A DNA stretch of 64,000 nucleotides. It comes from Prolixibacteraceae bacterium UBA6029 (GTDB lineage Bacteria; Bacteroidota; Bacteroidia; Bacteroidales; Prolixibacteraceae). The stretch's first letter is position 1; each line of letters starts with the position of its first letter. The DNA lies in assembly GCA_002429385.1 (NCBI GenBank), contig DIZL01000007.1, positions 1 through 64,000 of the forward strand, in the 5' to 3' direction. A model generated the notes under the pieces. It ran no database searches and was not told the origin of the DNA. It saw only the letters and a list, made by a program, of their open reading frames with translations. The position numbers were made by a program, and so were the translations under genes. Below are positions 1-7,736 of this stretch, in pieces.

Positions 1-146
1 ATTGAACGAAGAATGTCAAATTTTAAGACCCCAAACCTAAAAATGAATATTTTTCAAAACCTATTCTTTTAAATGCGGATTTAAGGTAATAATTCATAGG
101 TTACATAAAATTCAAAAATATGTATCTTTACAGAAAGACAAACACA

Positions 147-311
147 ATGTTAGTGGTGATAACCAGATATACTAAACTCTCTCAAATTAATGAGACCTTG
201 AAGAAATTGAGATCCGGGAAGCCCTTCGATGCGAAAAAACATTGCGGAAAGGTAAAATGGGATATTGATGGTTTAACCTATCAAAAAGACCTACGTAATG
301 AGTGGGATTAG
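147..311 (+). CDS. Orphan VapB-like small antitoxin (54 aa)
   Basis: Small protein whose tail (FDAKKHCG followed by a QKDLRNEW-type end) resembles short antitoxins that precede PIN-domain toxins in Bacteroidota. That assignment is from memory of the family, not a search. An upstream ATG at 120 is in frame, but a -7-like TATCTTTA box at 123-130 would put the transcription start after it, so the ATG at 147 is preferred. The last codons overlap an ATG at 298 that opens a toxin-like stub in the +1 frame, the usual antitoxin/toxin overlap. No complete toxin follows. It would bind and neutralise a toxin and repress its own promoter; here it seems to be a survivor without a partner. Confidence 0.45.
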   Translation: MLVVITRYTKLSQINETLKKLRSGKPFDAKKHCGKVKWDIDGLTYQKDLRNEWD

Positions 312-378
312 CATACTAACTGTTCAAATTTTATTCTATCGTTCCGTTAGGAACAAAATGTGGGTAGAAAAAGGATGA
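298..378 (+). pseudogene. Stub of a PIN-domain (VapC-type) toxin
   Basis: The reading frame opens with MSGISIL and continues ...ILFYRSVRN before a TGA at 376. PIN toxins typically begin with a short leader and then LLDTN-ILFY, where the Asp is catalytic. Here the hydrophobic pattern is kept but the DTN triplet reads TVQ. The frame overlaps the antitoxin gene by 14 nt, as in intact pairs, and runs into the palindromic repeats from about 335. I infer a toxin gene destroyed by repeat insertion or recombination; the match is short. Confidence 0.35.
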
Positions 379-465
379 TTATTAATGATCTTTTGTCCCG
401 TACGGGACAAAAGAAGAGGGTTAATGGCAATCTTTCTACCCATATGCTTTCCCTACGGGAAAATT
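335..465 (+). repeat. Cluster of REP-like palindromes
   Basis: Several short inverted repeats are packed together. GTTCC-GTTA-GGAAC lies at 341-354, a perfect 22-bp palindrome centred on CCCGTACGGG at 391-412, and TTTCCCTACGGGAAA at 448-462. An outer pair TGGGTAGAAA (361-370) / TTTCTACCCA (432-441) brackets the middle. No gene is visible. This resembles intergenic REP-like repeats of the phylum and may fold as RNA. Confidence 0.7.
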
Positions 466-605
466 AAACAGTCAATTAGTATTTTGGTGGTAAGAGGTTT
501 CGTTTTTGGAGTAGATTATTAAAGACTTTAACTGCTTCTTTGTGAATTTTTAAACCGATTTCTTGTCTCCCGAAAAGCTTCCTGTGGTTGATGTGTCAAA
601 ACATT

Positions 606-613
606 TATCTTTG
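606..613 (+). promoter_or_regulatory. -7 promoter box of the ABC-F gene
   Basis: TATCTTTG matches the Bacteroidota TAnnTTTG box exactly. It lies 24 nt before the ATG at 638 and downstream of a possible earlier start at 563, so it decides the start. Confidence 0.65.
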
Positions 614-637
614 CGCCTTCAAAAAAACAGGATACGA

Positions 638-2278
638 ATGATTTCAGTTGACGGACTTACGGTTGAATTTGGCGGATCGGCGCTTTTCTCGGATATCTCA
701 TTTGTGATAAACGAAAAGGACCGGATTGCCCTGATGGGGAAGAATGGAGCGGGTAAATCGACGCTACTGAAGGTTATTGCAGGTGAACGTGCAGCAAACA
801 AGGGTCGGGTTTCAACACCGAAAGATGCGGTAATTGCCTACCTTCCACAGCATTTATTAACTGAAGACCATCGCACTGTTTTTGAGGAAGCAGCACAGGC
901 ATTTGCCCGTATTTTCGAAATGGAACGCGAGATTGCCTCCCTCAATGAAGAACTGGCCACACGGACCGACTATGAATCGGAAAGCTACTACAACCTGATT
1001 GAACGGGTTTCAACCCTAAGCGAAAAATACTATTCGATTGAGGAAATCAATTTTGATGCTGAAGTGGAGAAGATTCTTTTCGGCCTTGGGTTCATGCGTG
1101 AGGATTTTAGCCGCCCTACGAGCGAATTTAGTGGGGGATGGCGCATGCGTATCGAACTGGCCAAGATCCTGCTTCAGAAACCTGATTTGATCCTTCTTGA
1201 TGAGCCGACCAACCACATGGACATCGAGTCTATTCAATGGCTGGAAGAATTCCTGATCAACAGCGCCAAAGCAGTAATTGTTATCTCCCACGACCGTGCG
1301 TTTATCGACAACATCACCACCCGTACCATCGAAGTTACGATGGGCCGCATATACGACTACAAGGTAAACTACTCGCATTACCTCGAATTGCGCAGGGAAC
1401 GACGGGAGCAACAGCAAAAAGCCTTCGAGGAACAACAGCGGATGATAGCCGATACAACGGAGTTTATCGACCGGTTTAAAGGGACTTACTCGAAGACCCT
1501 GCAGGTGCAGTCGCGGGTTAAAATGATCGAAAAGCTGACTATCGTTGAAATCGACGAGGAAGATACTTCTTCACTCCGACTTAAATTTCCTCCCTCACCC
1601 CGTTCGGGTAATTATCCTGTGATCCTTGAAGATTTAAGCAAGACTTACGGCGATCACCTGGTATTTAAAAATGCCTCCCTGACCTTGGGTCGTGGTGAAA
1701 AGATTGCATTCGTGGGAAAAAATGGCGAGGGGAAATCAACCCTTGTGAAAGCACTCATGGGTGAGATTGACTATGACGGTAAACTAACTTTGGGGCATAA
1801 TACCATGATTGGCTATTTTGCCCAGAACCAAGCCTCCATGCTCAATGAAGATCTGACTGTATTTCAAACCATAGATGACGTGGCGGTAGGCGATATTCGC
1901 ACAAAAATAAAGGATATTCTCGGCGCATTCATGTTCGGCGGAGACAATATCACCAAAAAAGTAAAGGTGCTCTCAGGGGGAGAACGAACAAGGCTGGCAA
2001 TGATCAAACTTTTGCTGGAACCGGTCAATCTGCTCATCCTGGATGAACCGACCAACCATTTGGACATGCGTACCAAGGATATTCTGAAAAGCGCACTGAA
2101 AGATTTTGACGGTACACTGATCCTTGTATCACACGACCGTGATTTTCTGGACGGACTGGCCGATAAAGTGTATGAATTCGGGAACAAACAGGTAAGAGAA
2201 CACCTGGGAGATATCAAAAGCTTCCTCCTGAAGAAAAAACTGGACAACCTTAAGGAACTGGAACGAAACAAGAAGTAA
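638..2278 (+). CDS. ABC-F family ATPase (546 aa)
   Basis: Soluble twin-ATPase protein without membrane segments. The first domain has Walker A GKNGAGKST, signature SGGWRMR and Walker B LILLDEPTNHMD. The second has GKNGEGKST, LSGGERTR and LLILDEPTNHLD. A charged linker of about 80 residues separates them, as in ABC-F proteins, which act on the ribosome (translation factors of the EttA/Uup/YheS type, or antibiotic resistance by target protection). Length is normal. The start at 638 is chosen because the -7 box at 606-613 excludes the upstream ATG and MISVDGL is the usual N-terminus. It appears monocistronic. The exact subfamily cannot be fixed by eye. Confidence 0.93.
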   Translation: MISVDGLTVEFGGSALFSDISFVINEKDRIALMGKNGAGKSTLLKVIAGERAANKGRVSTPKDAVIAYLPQHLLTEDHRTVFEEAAQAFARIFEMEREIASLNEELATRTDYESESYYNLIERVSTLSEKYYSIEEINFDAEVEKILFGLGFMREDFSRPTSEFSGGWRMRIELAKILLQKPDLILLDEPTNHMDIESIQWLEEFLINSAKAVIVISHDRAFIDNITTRTIEVTMGRIYDYKVNYSHYLELRRERREQQQKAFEEQQRMIADTTEFIDRFKGTYSKTLQVQSRVKMIEKLTIVEIDEEDTSSLRLKFPPSPRSGNYPVILEDLSKTYGDHLVFKNASLTLGRGEKIAFVGKNGEGKSTLVKALMGEIDYDGKLTLGHNTMIGYFAQNQASMLNEDLTVFQTIDDVAVGDIRTKIKDILGAFMFGGDNITKKVKVLSGGERTRLAMIKLLLEPVNLLILDEPTNHLDMRTKDILKSALKDFDGTLILVSHDRDFLDGLADKVYEFGNKQVREHLGDIKSFLLKKKLDNLKELERNKK

Positions 2279-2357
2279 GTATTAAAGAGGAATAAGGAAA
2301 GAGGAAATACTCATAGCCAACCCCTTTTCCTTTTTCCCTTTTCCTTTTTCCTATTTC

Positions 2358-2615
2358 CTAATGACTTTTTCCCAACATGGGGAAGAGCCGTTTGATATCC
2401 TCATCGGTAGGATAGCTACCGTATTCGCAAATCTCAAAAGCTTCAGCATATTTGACCTGATCGGCTTTAGGGCCATACCATTTGGTTAATCCAGCCCTCA
2501 TGCCTGCCGAGATTGTCACTTTTCGGCTATCCGCCAACCATTTCAGACGTTCGGATTCAGTTTTGGGGACATTGGCCAGATCTCTGTCCTGCCAGGAGTC
2601 AAAGGATTTCTCCGG
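2358..2615 (-). pseudogene. 3' remnant of an unidentified gene
   Basis: Read on the minus strand, 2615 to 2358 encodes 85 residues of normal-looking protein (…WLADSRKVTISAG…, …KWYGPKADQVKYAEAFEICEYGSYPTDEDIKRLFP…) ending in a proper TAG. The codon just upstream in frame is TAA (2616-2618) and no start is apparent, so it is the decayed 3' end of a larger gene. I do not recognise the family. It lies between the ABC-F gene and the GIN pair, next to low-complexity purine/pyrimidine runs (2285-2357). Confidence 0.5.
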
Positions 2616-2703
2616 TTATTTGATTTAGACCGGAATAGATCAATCTTGCCGACAAAAAGTAATCATTCGACGATAAAAGTGAATTTAAATATTACTCTCT
2701 TCT

Positions 2704-2711
2704 TAAATTTG
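2704..2711 (+). promoter_or_regulatory. -7 promoter box of the first GIN gene
   Basis: TAAATTTG fits TAnnTTTG and lies 48 nt before the ATG at 2759. No clear -33 TTG is seen at the expected distance. Confidence 0.5.
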
Positions 2712-2758
2712 GTAACGAAATCATTTTTCATGCGTCTAGTTAATTAAACAATCAAAGT

Positions 2759-3481
2759 ATGAAACCAAAACATTTACAACTAATCGGCCTATTTGCCACT
2801 TTAACCATCCTGCTTTCCTCCTGTTGGGTTTTGGGACCCTCGGCTAAAGGAAATGGTCACGTTACTGAAGAAATCAGGAAAGTAGGCGATTTTGATCAGA
2901 TTGAGGTTTCCCGGGGGATGAATGTGTATATCACCCAGGGAAGTCCTGCCAAGGTAGTTGTTGTCGCCGACAATAATCTTCACGAATATATAGAAACTGA
3001 AGTTCATGGCGGAGTTCTGAAAATATATGTGAATGCCAATATTCGCTGGGCCAGTGAAAAAAAGGTAATAGTAACCGTCGAGAAACTTGCAGCAGTTGAA
3101 ACATCCTCCGGAGCAAATGTCTGGTCACAATCACAAATCATGTCCGAAAACCTGGAACTCAAGGCCAACGCAGGATCAAACCTGACCATGGATGTGAATA
3201 CGAAATACCTGACGGCGGAATGTTCTTCGGGAGCCAACATCATGCTTTCGGGGCTGGCCAAAGACGCCAAACTTGAAACTTCTTCAGGGTCAAATCTGAA
3301 AGGCGAGGAACTGAAGGTGGAGCACTGTAAAATGAGCGCTTCAAGCGGAGGGAATACAGCCTCAACAGTTACCGGGGCACTCGAAGCCCATGCCTCCGTT
3401 GGCGGAAACGTCTATTATTATGGCGAACCAACCTCAACCGACATAAACACTTCTTCTGGCGGAGGCATTCACAGGAAATAA
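2759..3481 (+). CDS. Head GIN domain (DUF2807) lipoprotein, 240 aa
   Basis: Predicted outer-surface or periplasmic lipoprotein: a hydrophobic N-terminal segment ends in the lipobox LLSSC (Cys about residue 22). The mature part is a DUF2807/GIN domain made of repeated beta-helix-like turns. The recurring ETSSGAN / ECSSGAN / ETSSGSN motifs from residue 115 on show the repeat directly. The family is often called a putative auto-transporter adhesin, but its function is not established. It is followed after 58 nt by a paralog, so the two probably form an operon. Such proteins often accompany PadR-PspC pairs, and one lies 3 kb downstream here. Confidence 0.85.
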   Translation: MKPKHLQLIGLFATLTILLSSCWVLGPSAKGNGHVTEEIRKVGDFDQIEVSRGMNVYITQGSPAKVVVVADNNLHEYIETEVHGGVLKIYVNANIRWASEKKVIVTVEKLAAVETSSGANVWSQSQIMSENLELKANAGSNLTMDVNTKYLTAECSSGANIMLSGLAKDAKLETSSGSNLKGEELKVEHCKMSASSGGNTASTVTGALEAHASVGGNVYYYGEPTSTDINTSSGGGIHRK

Positions 3482-3539
3482 GTTCAGGCCGCCCAATTCA
3501 GTTTAAATCACTCAACAAGAAACATTCAATTGATAAACT

Positions 3540-4259
3540 ATGAAAACATACAAATTATTTACCTTCATCTTTTTGGGGCTTGTTATTTTTCAGACCACAT
3601 CATTACTGGCCGTGCAGGAAAAAGGCAATCGACAGACCCGTCAGGTTAGCGGATTTCACGGCGTAGCGGTCAGCAGTGGAATCAACGTATATCTGACTCA
3701 GAAAAGCGTGGAAGAAGTAGTCGTAGAATCCGAATCCGACGATTTGGATCAAATCATTACAAAGGTTGAAGACGGGATTCTAAAGATATCCATGAAACAA
3801 AGATTGTGGTTTAATTTTGGCTGGAGCCATAAATCGCCTAAAGTATATGTCTCGTTTAAGACCCTGGATAAGCTTGAAGCCTCTTCAGGTTCAGATGTAT
3901 ATTCCCAGGCTGTTTTAAAACTAGACAACCTAAATCTCCATGCCAGCAGCGGTTCAGATGTCAAGCTCGAACTGGATGCCAATGAAGTGAATGTAGAAAC
4001 AAGCAGTGGGTCGGATATCTCCCTGAAGGGCAAGGCTAATTTATTGCGTGCAAGCGCCTCCAGTGGAGGCGACATCAGTGCCGATGAATTTCACACCAAA
4101 AAATGTACTGCAAGTACATCAAGCGGTTCAGATATTAAGGTTTATGCATCAGAAGAAATCAATGCCAGCGCCAGTAGTGGTGGTGACATCTCCTATTATG
4201 GAAATCCGGCCATAAAGAACGTCAATGAATCAAGCGGTGGTGATGTTCATGGGAAATAA
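3540..4259 (+). CDS. Head GIN domain (DUF2807) secreted protein, 239 aa
   Basis: Paralog of the preceding gene with the same length and the same SSGSD/SSGGD repeats (about residues 115-235). It has a plain Sec signal peptide (cleavage near LLA-VQ) and no lipobox, so one twin should be membrane-anchored and the other soluble. The repeats place Ser/Gly/Asp at every turn of the presumed beta-helix. It is the second gene of the pair, with a strong terminator hairpin about 165 nt downstream. Function unknown; an adhesion or envelope-stress role is inference from family naming only. Confidence 0.85.
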   Translation: MKTYKLFTFIFLGLVIFQTTSLLAVQEKGNRQTRQVSGFHGVAVSSGINVYLTQKSVEEVVVESESDDLDQIITKVEDGILKISMKQRLWFNFGWSHKSPKVYVSFKTLDKLEASSGSDVYSQAVLKLDNLNLHASSGSDVKLELDANEVNVETSSGSDISLKGKANLLRASASSGGDISADEFHTKKCTASTSSGSDIKVYASEEINASASSGGDISYYGNPAIKNVNESSGGDVHGK

Positions 4260-4422
4260 GACTCCTTACATACCGATTACAGAGCAATTATTCCAATATA
4301 TACAAAGACCTCAAGCCATACGGGTCAGACAATTAAACAGTGTTATTTATTAAAAGGCCAGATTGCATCGAATACGAAGTTCAACAGAACGTGTAATTTG
4401 GTTTTGTCCTTTGTTGATTTTT

Positions 4423-4458
4423 ACCTTTCAGGGCTCTGCTCTGAAAGGTTTTTTTTTC
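4423..4458 (+). terminator. Rho-independent terminator after the GIN pair
   Basis: ACCTTTCAG (4423-4431) pairs with CTGAAAGGT (4441-4449), followed by a ten-T run. It sits between the GIN pair and the convergent pgeF gene. Confidence 0.85.
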
Positions 4459-4459
4459 T

Positions 4460-5224
4460 TTATACCAGCCTGATTCCGCTAACCATTCTGCCGGTATCAA
4501 TTCCATCGCGTCGGGCCGAATAAAACAAACCGGCATGTTCAAAGGAACACAAACCCATCACTTCTATGTTTGCTTCCGGCAGACCAGATTCAATCAGCAC
4601 AGTCTTATTGGCTTCCCACAAATCAAAATAGGCACGGCATTCGTTTAGTGAAGGTTTAAGCAGTACCCCTGTATTGTCGAAATTGGCTTTAACCTGATCA
4701 ACCACTTCCGGCCCAACTTCGTATGCATGCATATGAATGGAAGGGCCTATCCCGGCAACAATATCCGCAGGATTACTGCCGTATTGCTCCGTCATCTTAC
4801 AGATTGCCTTCTGTGCAATCTTCGAAACAGTTCCTTTCCAGCCTGCATGTATTGCGGCCACCACTTTTTTCTGCGGATCATAGAGCAGGATTGGGACACA
4901 ATCTGCCGTTTGAACACAGACAAAGAGCCCCGGTTCGTTGGTGATTACTGCATCCGTATCCGCGATACTTTCAGCCTGATTCGCTGAATCTACAATCGCA
5001 ACATGATCGGAATGTGTCTGTCGTGGAAAAACGAACTTTGTGCTGTCCCAATCGCCCGAAACGGCCAATTCTTTTCGGTATGCGGCATAATCCGATTCCC
5101 GGTCACCGGTAAAACGAGGTTTGTTTCCTGAAACCCATCCTTCTTTGGAGGTAATAAAATGGGTAATATCTTTATACTTCTTGAAGCTTTCAAATTTGAA
5201 CACCGATAGCCGGCCCTGGATCAT
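4460..5224 (-). CDS. pgeF: Peptidoglycan editing factor / polyphenol oxidase family (254 aa)
   Basis: YfiH/YlmD (DUF152) family, a cytosolic Zn enzyme whose E. coli member removes mis-incorporated residues from peptidoglycan precursors; older names are laccase-like or purine nucleoside phosphorylase LACC1-type. The three metal/active residues are visible: His in FPRQTHSDHV, Cys in VQTADCVPILLYD, His in AAIHAGWKGT. Length is normal. Upstream in-frame Met codons exist, but MIQGRLSVF at 5224 is the usual N-terminus and a -7-like TATTATTG lies just upstream. It stands alone, convergent to the GIN genes. Confidence 0.88.
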   Translation of the reverse strand: MIQGRLSVFKFESFKKYKDITHFITSKEGWVSGNKPRFTGDRESDYAAYRKELAVSGDWDSTKFVFPRQTHSDHVAIVDSANQAESIADTDAVITNEPGLFVCVQTADCVPILLYDPQKKVVAAIHAGWKGTVSKIAQKAICKMTEQYGSNPADIVAGIGPSIHMHAYEVGPEVVDQVKANFDNTGVLLKPSLNECRAYFDLWEANKTVLIESGLPEANIEVMGLCSFEHAGLFYSARRDGIDTGRMVSGIRLV

Positions 5225-5315
5225 CTTTCTCATCTCTGTAAAATTTGGCGCAATAATACAGTAAAAAACGAATCGCAAAGCTGATAATTGTTTGTCATTT
5301 TAGCCTTTCCCGTAA

Positions 5316-5999
5316 TTATTTCTCATCCGATTTCAGCAATTGATTCATCCGGTTCTTATCTACTATTTTAATAAACCTGCGCTGCGTTTCGATCAGGCCT
5401 TCATGGTTCATTTCACTCAGCGTGCGTGCAAGTGAAGGCCGGGTGACGCCAAACATCTCGGCCAGTTGCTCCTGCGACTGCTGTATTTCGACCGTTTGCA
5501 GCCTGTCTCCGGCCATTTCGAGCAGGTAATGCGCAATCTTTTGCTTAATGGTTTTAAACGACAGGAACTTCAGTCTTTTCGACAAAAACTGCGCCCTGGT
5601 AGAGATGGTATTCAGGTAGTTATTCAGGATTAGAGAATTCATCTGAAGCAGTTTTACAAATTCAGCCTTTGGGATCGATACGATTTCAACCTCCGTATTG
5701 GCAGAAACGGTGACCGGGAAGCGGTTTTCCTTTCCAAACAGGAAAGCGGTAGCCAGAGGCCTTGGGGCTTCGATGTCTTCAATCTTTATCGTTTTTCCCG
5801 AATAGTCATTCATCTCAGCTTTAACGTTACCCCGCTGAATGATGAGCAACCGGTCGCAGATTTCTCCGCTTGCAATGATGAGATTGTTCTTTTGGTATGT
5901 CCGATGCTGATAATGAATCTGACTGAACAACTTCTCTAATTCAGTGGATGAAATGCCCCTGAAGATGGGCGATAGGCAAAGTATGTCGGCTTCAATCAT
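5316..5999 (-). CDS. Crp/Fnr family transcriptional regulator (227 aa)
   Basis: N-terminal cyclic-nucleotide-binding-type beta-barrel (about residues 10-125; IQRGNVKAEM and PVTVSANTEVEIVSIP strands) and a C-terminal Crp-type winged helix (150-215). The recognition segment is QEQLAEMFGVTRPSLARTLSEMNHEGLIE. No Cys cluster for an Fnr-type Fe-S centre is present, so it is not O2-sensing Fnr. It is divergent from a 4Fe-4S protein gene across 79 nt. In this phylum that pairing often marks regulators of nitrosative or redox stress. The TAGATTTG -7 box (6028-6035, minus strand) overlaps an inverted repeat, suggesting autoregulation. Confidence 0.88.
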   Translation of the reverse strand: MIEADILCLSPIFRGISSTELEKLFSQIHYQHRTYQKNNLIIASGEICDRLLIIQRGNVKAEMNDYSGKTIKIEDIEAPRPLATAFLFGKENRFPVTVSANTEVEIVSIPKAEFVKLLQMNSLILNNYLNTISTRAQFLSKRLKFLSFKTIKQKIAHYLLEMAGDRLQTVEIQQSQEQLAEMFGVTRPSLARTLSEMNHEGLIETQRRFIKIVDKNRMNQLLKSDEK

Positions 6000-6011
6000 A
6001 AAAGATACTTG

Positions 6012-6031
6012 TTTGTAACATTTGATACAAA
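6012..6031. promoter_or_regulatory. Inverted-repeat operator candidate between regulator and Fe-S gene
   Basis: TTTGTA (6012-6017) and TACAAA (6026-6031) form an inverted repeat with an 8-nt spacer, giving TTGT-N10-ACAA. It overlaps the regulator's own minus-strand -7 box (TAGATTTG, 6028-6035) and lies 20 nt before the plus-strand -7 box. Position and symmetry fit a Crp/Fnr dimer site; the assignment is inference. Confidence 0.55.
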
Positions 6032-6050
6032 TCTACTAAAAGAACCTTTG

Positions 6051-6058
6051 TATTTTTG
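6051..6058 (+). promoter_or_regulatory. -7 promoter box of the Fe-S protein gene
   Basis: TATTTTTG matches TAnnTTTG exactly, 20 nt before the ATG at 6079. Confidence 0.65.
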
Positions 6059-6078
6059 CTTCAGAAAATACGAGATCT

Positions 6079-6960
6079 ATGGTACGTGAAATAGTATATA
6101 TCGACGAAGAAAAGTGCAACGGTTGCGGACTTTGCATCCCGAATTGCCATGAAGGGGCCTTACAGATTATCGATGGAAAGGCCAGGCTCATCAGTGAGTT
6201 GATGTGTGATGGATTGGGAGCCTGTCTTGGCCATTGTCCCGAAGGTGCCATTACCATCGAAAAGCGCGAAGCCGACGAATACGATGAAGTTCTGGTCGTT
6301 CAGCAGATTTTGCCGAAAGGGAAAAACACCCTGGTAGCACACCTGAAGCACCTCAAAGAACATGGCGAAACGGTTTTTCTGAAGCAGGCAGTCGGATACC
6401 TGAGGATTCATGCCAGTGAAATACCCTTTAGTATTGATGCGGTGACCGCTGAAGTTCATGCTTCAAAAGCTGAACCCTCAGAGGGTTGCGCCCCGGGTGG
6501 TTGTCCAGGCTCGAAAGCCGTGAGTTTTGAACCACAAAACCTGCGTTTTGCCCCTGCTGCAGCAGCCGCAGAAACTCCTTCAGCCCTTCGACAGTGGCCG
6601 GTTCAGATGCACCTGATCAATCCGGCCGGTTTTGCCTTTCAGGGAACGGACCTTTTGCTGGCAGCCGATTGTGTGGCCTTCAGCCTGGGAAACTTTCACA
6701 CCAAACATTTAGCCGGGAAATCGCTCGTAATTGCCTGCCCAAAACTCGATCAGGGGAAAGAAATTTACGTGGAGAAGATCCGACGCCTCATCGATGAAGC
6801 TAAAGTAAATACCATCACCATCATGATGATGGAAGTTCCCTGCTGCGGAGGTTTATCCCAACTGGTGCAAATGGGCGCTGCCCAGGCCATCCGAAAAGTA
6901 CCTGTGAAGGAAATCATTGTCAGCATAAAGGGTAAAATTCTCGAAGAAGTGTGGGTATAA
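6079..6960 (+). CDS. 4Fe-4S ferredoxin-type protein (293 aa)
   Basis: N-terminal ferredoxin module: first cluster motif C-x2-C-x2-C-x3-C (CNGCGLCIPNC, residues about 13-23), second a variant C-x5-C-x3-C in CDGLGACLGHCP. A Cys pair follows in GCAPGGCPG, and the C-terminal half carries VPCCGGL. The protein has no membrane segment and should be a cytosolic electron carrier or Fe-S redox protein of the type found beside Crp/Fnr regulators and hybrid-cluster proteins. No hcp gene is seen next to it. Its own promoter and the inverted repeat upstream imply control by the divergent regulator. The partner enzyme is unknown. Confidence 0.85.
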   Translation: MVREIVYIDEEKCNGCGLCIPNCHEGALQIIDGKARLISELMCDGLGACLGHCPEGAITIEKREADEYDEVLVVQQILPKGKNTLVAHLKHLKEHGETVFLKQAVGYLRIHASEIPFSIDAVTAEVHASKAEPSEGCAPGGCPGSKAVSFEPQNLRFAPAAAAAETPSALRQWPVQMHLINPAGFAFQGTDLLLAADCVAFSLGNFHTKHLAGKSLVIACPKLDQGKEIYVEKIRRLIDEAKVNTITIMMMEVPCCGGLSQLVQMGAAQAIRKVPVKEIIVSIKGKILEEVWV

Positions 6961-7004
6961 ACCCAAATACAGCATTCGCATTATAAAAATTACAATATCG
7001 TCTA

Positions 7005-7038
7005 AACCCTCCTGTTCACAATGATCAGGAGGTTCTTT
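7005..7038 (+). terminator. Probable terminator after the Fe-S gene
   Basis: AACCCTCCTG (7005-7014) pairs with CAGGAGGTT (7026-7034) with one bulged C, followed by only a short T run. Confidence 0.5.
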
Positions 7039-7114
7039 AGTTTTAGTAAAACCCATGAATATAGGCTGCTAAAAAAATATATTACAAATAATCAAACATT
7101 TTTAGTACTTTGTG

Positions 7115-7146
7115 TTGCATAGTTCCATTTTTTATTAGTATGTTTG
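7115..7146 (+). promoter_or_regulatory. Promoter of the padR-pspC pair
   Basis: TTG (7115-7117), 21 nt, then TATGTTTG (7139-7146), a good Bacteroidota -33/-7 pair. It leaves a leader of about 210 nt before the ATG at 7363, in which I see no known riboswitch. An unusually strong Shine-Dalgarno (AGGAGG, 7351-7356) precedes the ATG. Confidence 0.55.
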
Positions 7147-7362
7147 TAAAGCCAATAACAATGTAAGAGAAGGTAGAGGTTTTAAACATGTTCCGGCCAG
7201 CCACCTGCAATGTAAAAACCTATCGACTGATAAACATTGAATACAAAGGATAGAAAACAAAAACAGATAACAGAATCAATTACTCAAAGCCATGAAAAAT
7301 CAAACAGTAAACAATTGTTTGAGAGAGAAAATAACTAGAACGAATATTTAGGAGGATAAACA

Positions 7363-7692
7363 ATGAATCTGGACAATACAAAAGCTCAAATGCGTAAAGG
7401 GGTTCTCGAATACTGCATCTTGCTGGTAATCGATGGAAAGCCCCTGTATGCAAGCGACATCATTGAAGAACTGAAAGAGTCAAAGATGATTGTCGTGGAA
7501 GGAACACTTTACCCCTTGCTTACCCGGCTTAAGAATGACGGACTGCTGGCTTATAAATGGGAGGAATCGACCCAGGGACCTCCCCGGAAATACTATGAGA
7601 CGACCGAAGAAGGCCGGAATTTCCTCAGCGAAATGGGGGAATCATGGGACGAGTTGGTCGAAGCAGTTCGAATGATCAAGGAACATAAATAG
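7363..7692 (+). CDS. PadR family transcriptional regulator (109 aa)
   Basis: Short PadR-type winged helix repressor: N-terminal wHTH (LEYCILLVIDG… through VEGTLYPLLTRLKNDGLL) and the family's TYPxLxRL-like core with a basic wing (GPPRKYYETTEEG). It lacks the long C-terminal dimerisation domain, so it belongs to the short subfamily. It starts a two-gene unit with the PspC-domain protein 44 nt downstream, a pairing common in Bacteroidota. The perfect AGGAGG before the start is unusual for this phylum and suggests efficient translation. It likely represses its own unit in response to an unknown ligand or envelope stress. Confidence 0.92.
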   Translation: MNLDNTKAQMRKGVLEYCILLVIDGKPLYASDIIEELKESKMIVVEGTLYPLLTRLKNDGLLAYKWEESTQGPPRKYYETTEEGRNFLSEMGESWDELVEAVRMIKEHK

Positions 7693-7736
7693 ATCATTTC
7701 CAGTATAAAGAAATTAAATCGGAAAAAATACTACAA

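Noticed and set aside
1016..1435. 139-codon frame antisense to the ABC-F gene
   Set aside because: Covers conserved Walker B and signature codons of the sense gene; no independent support.
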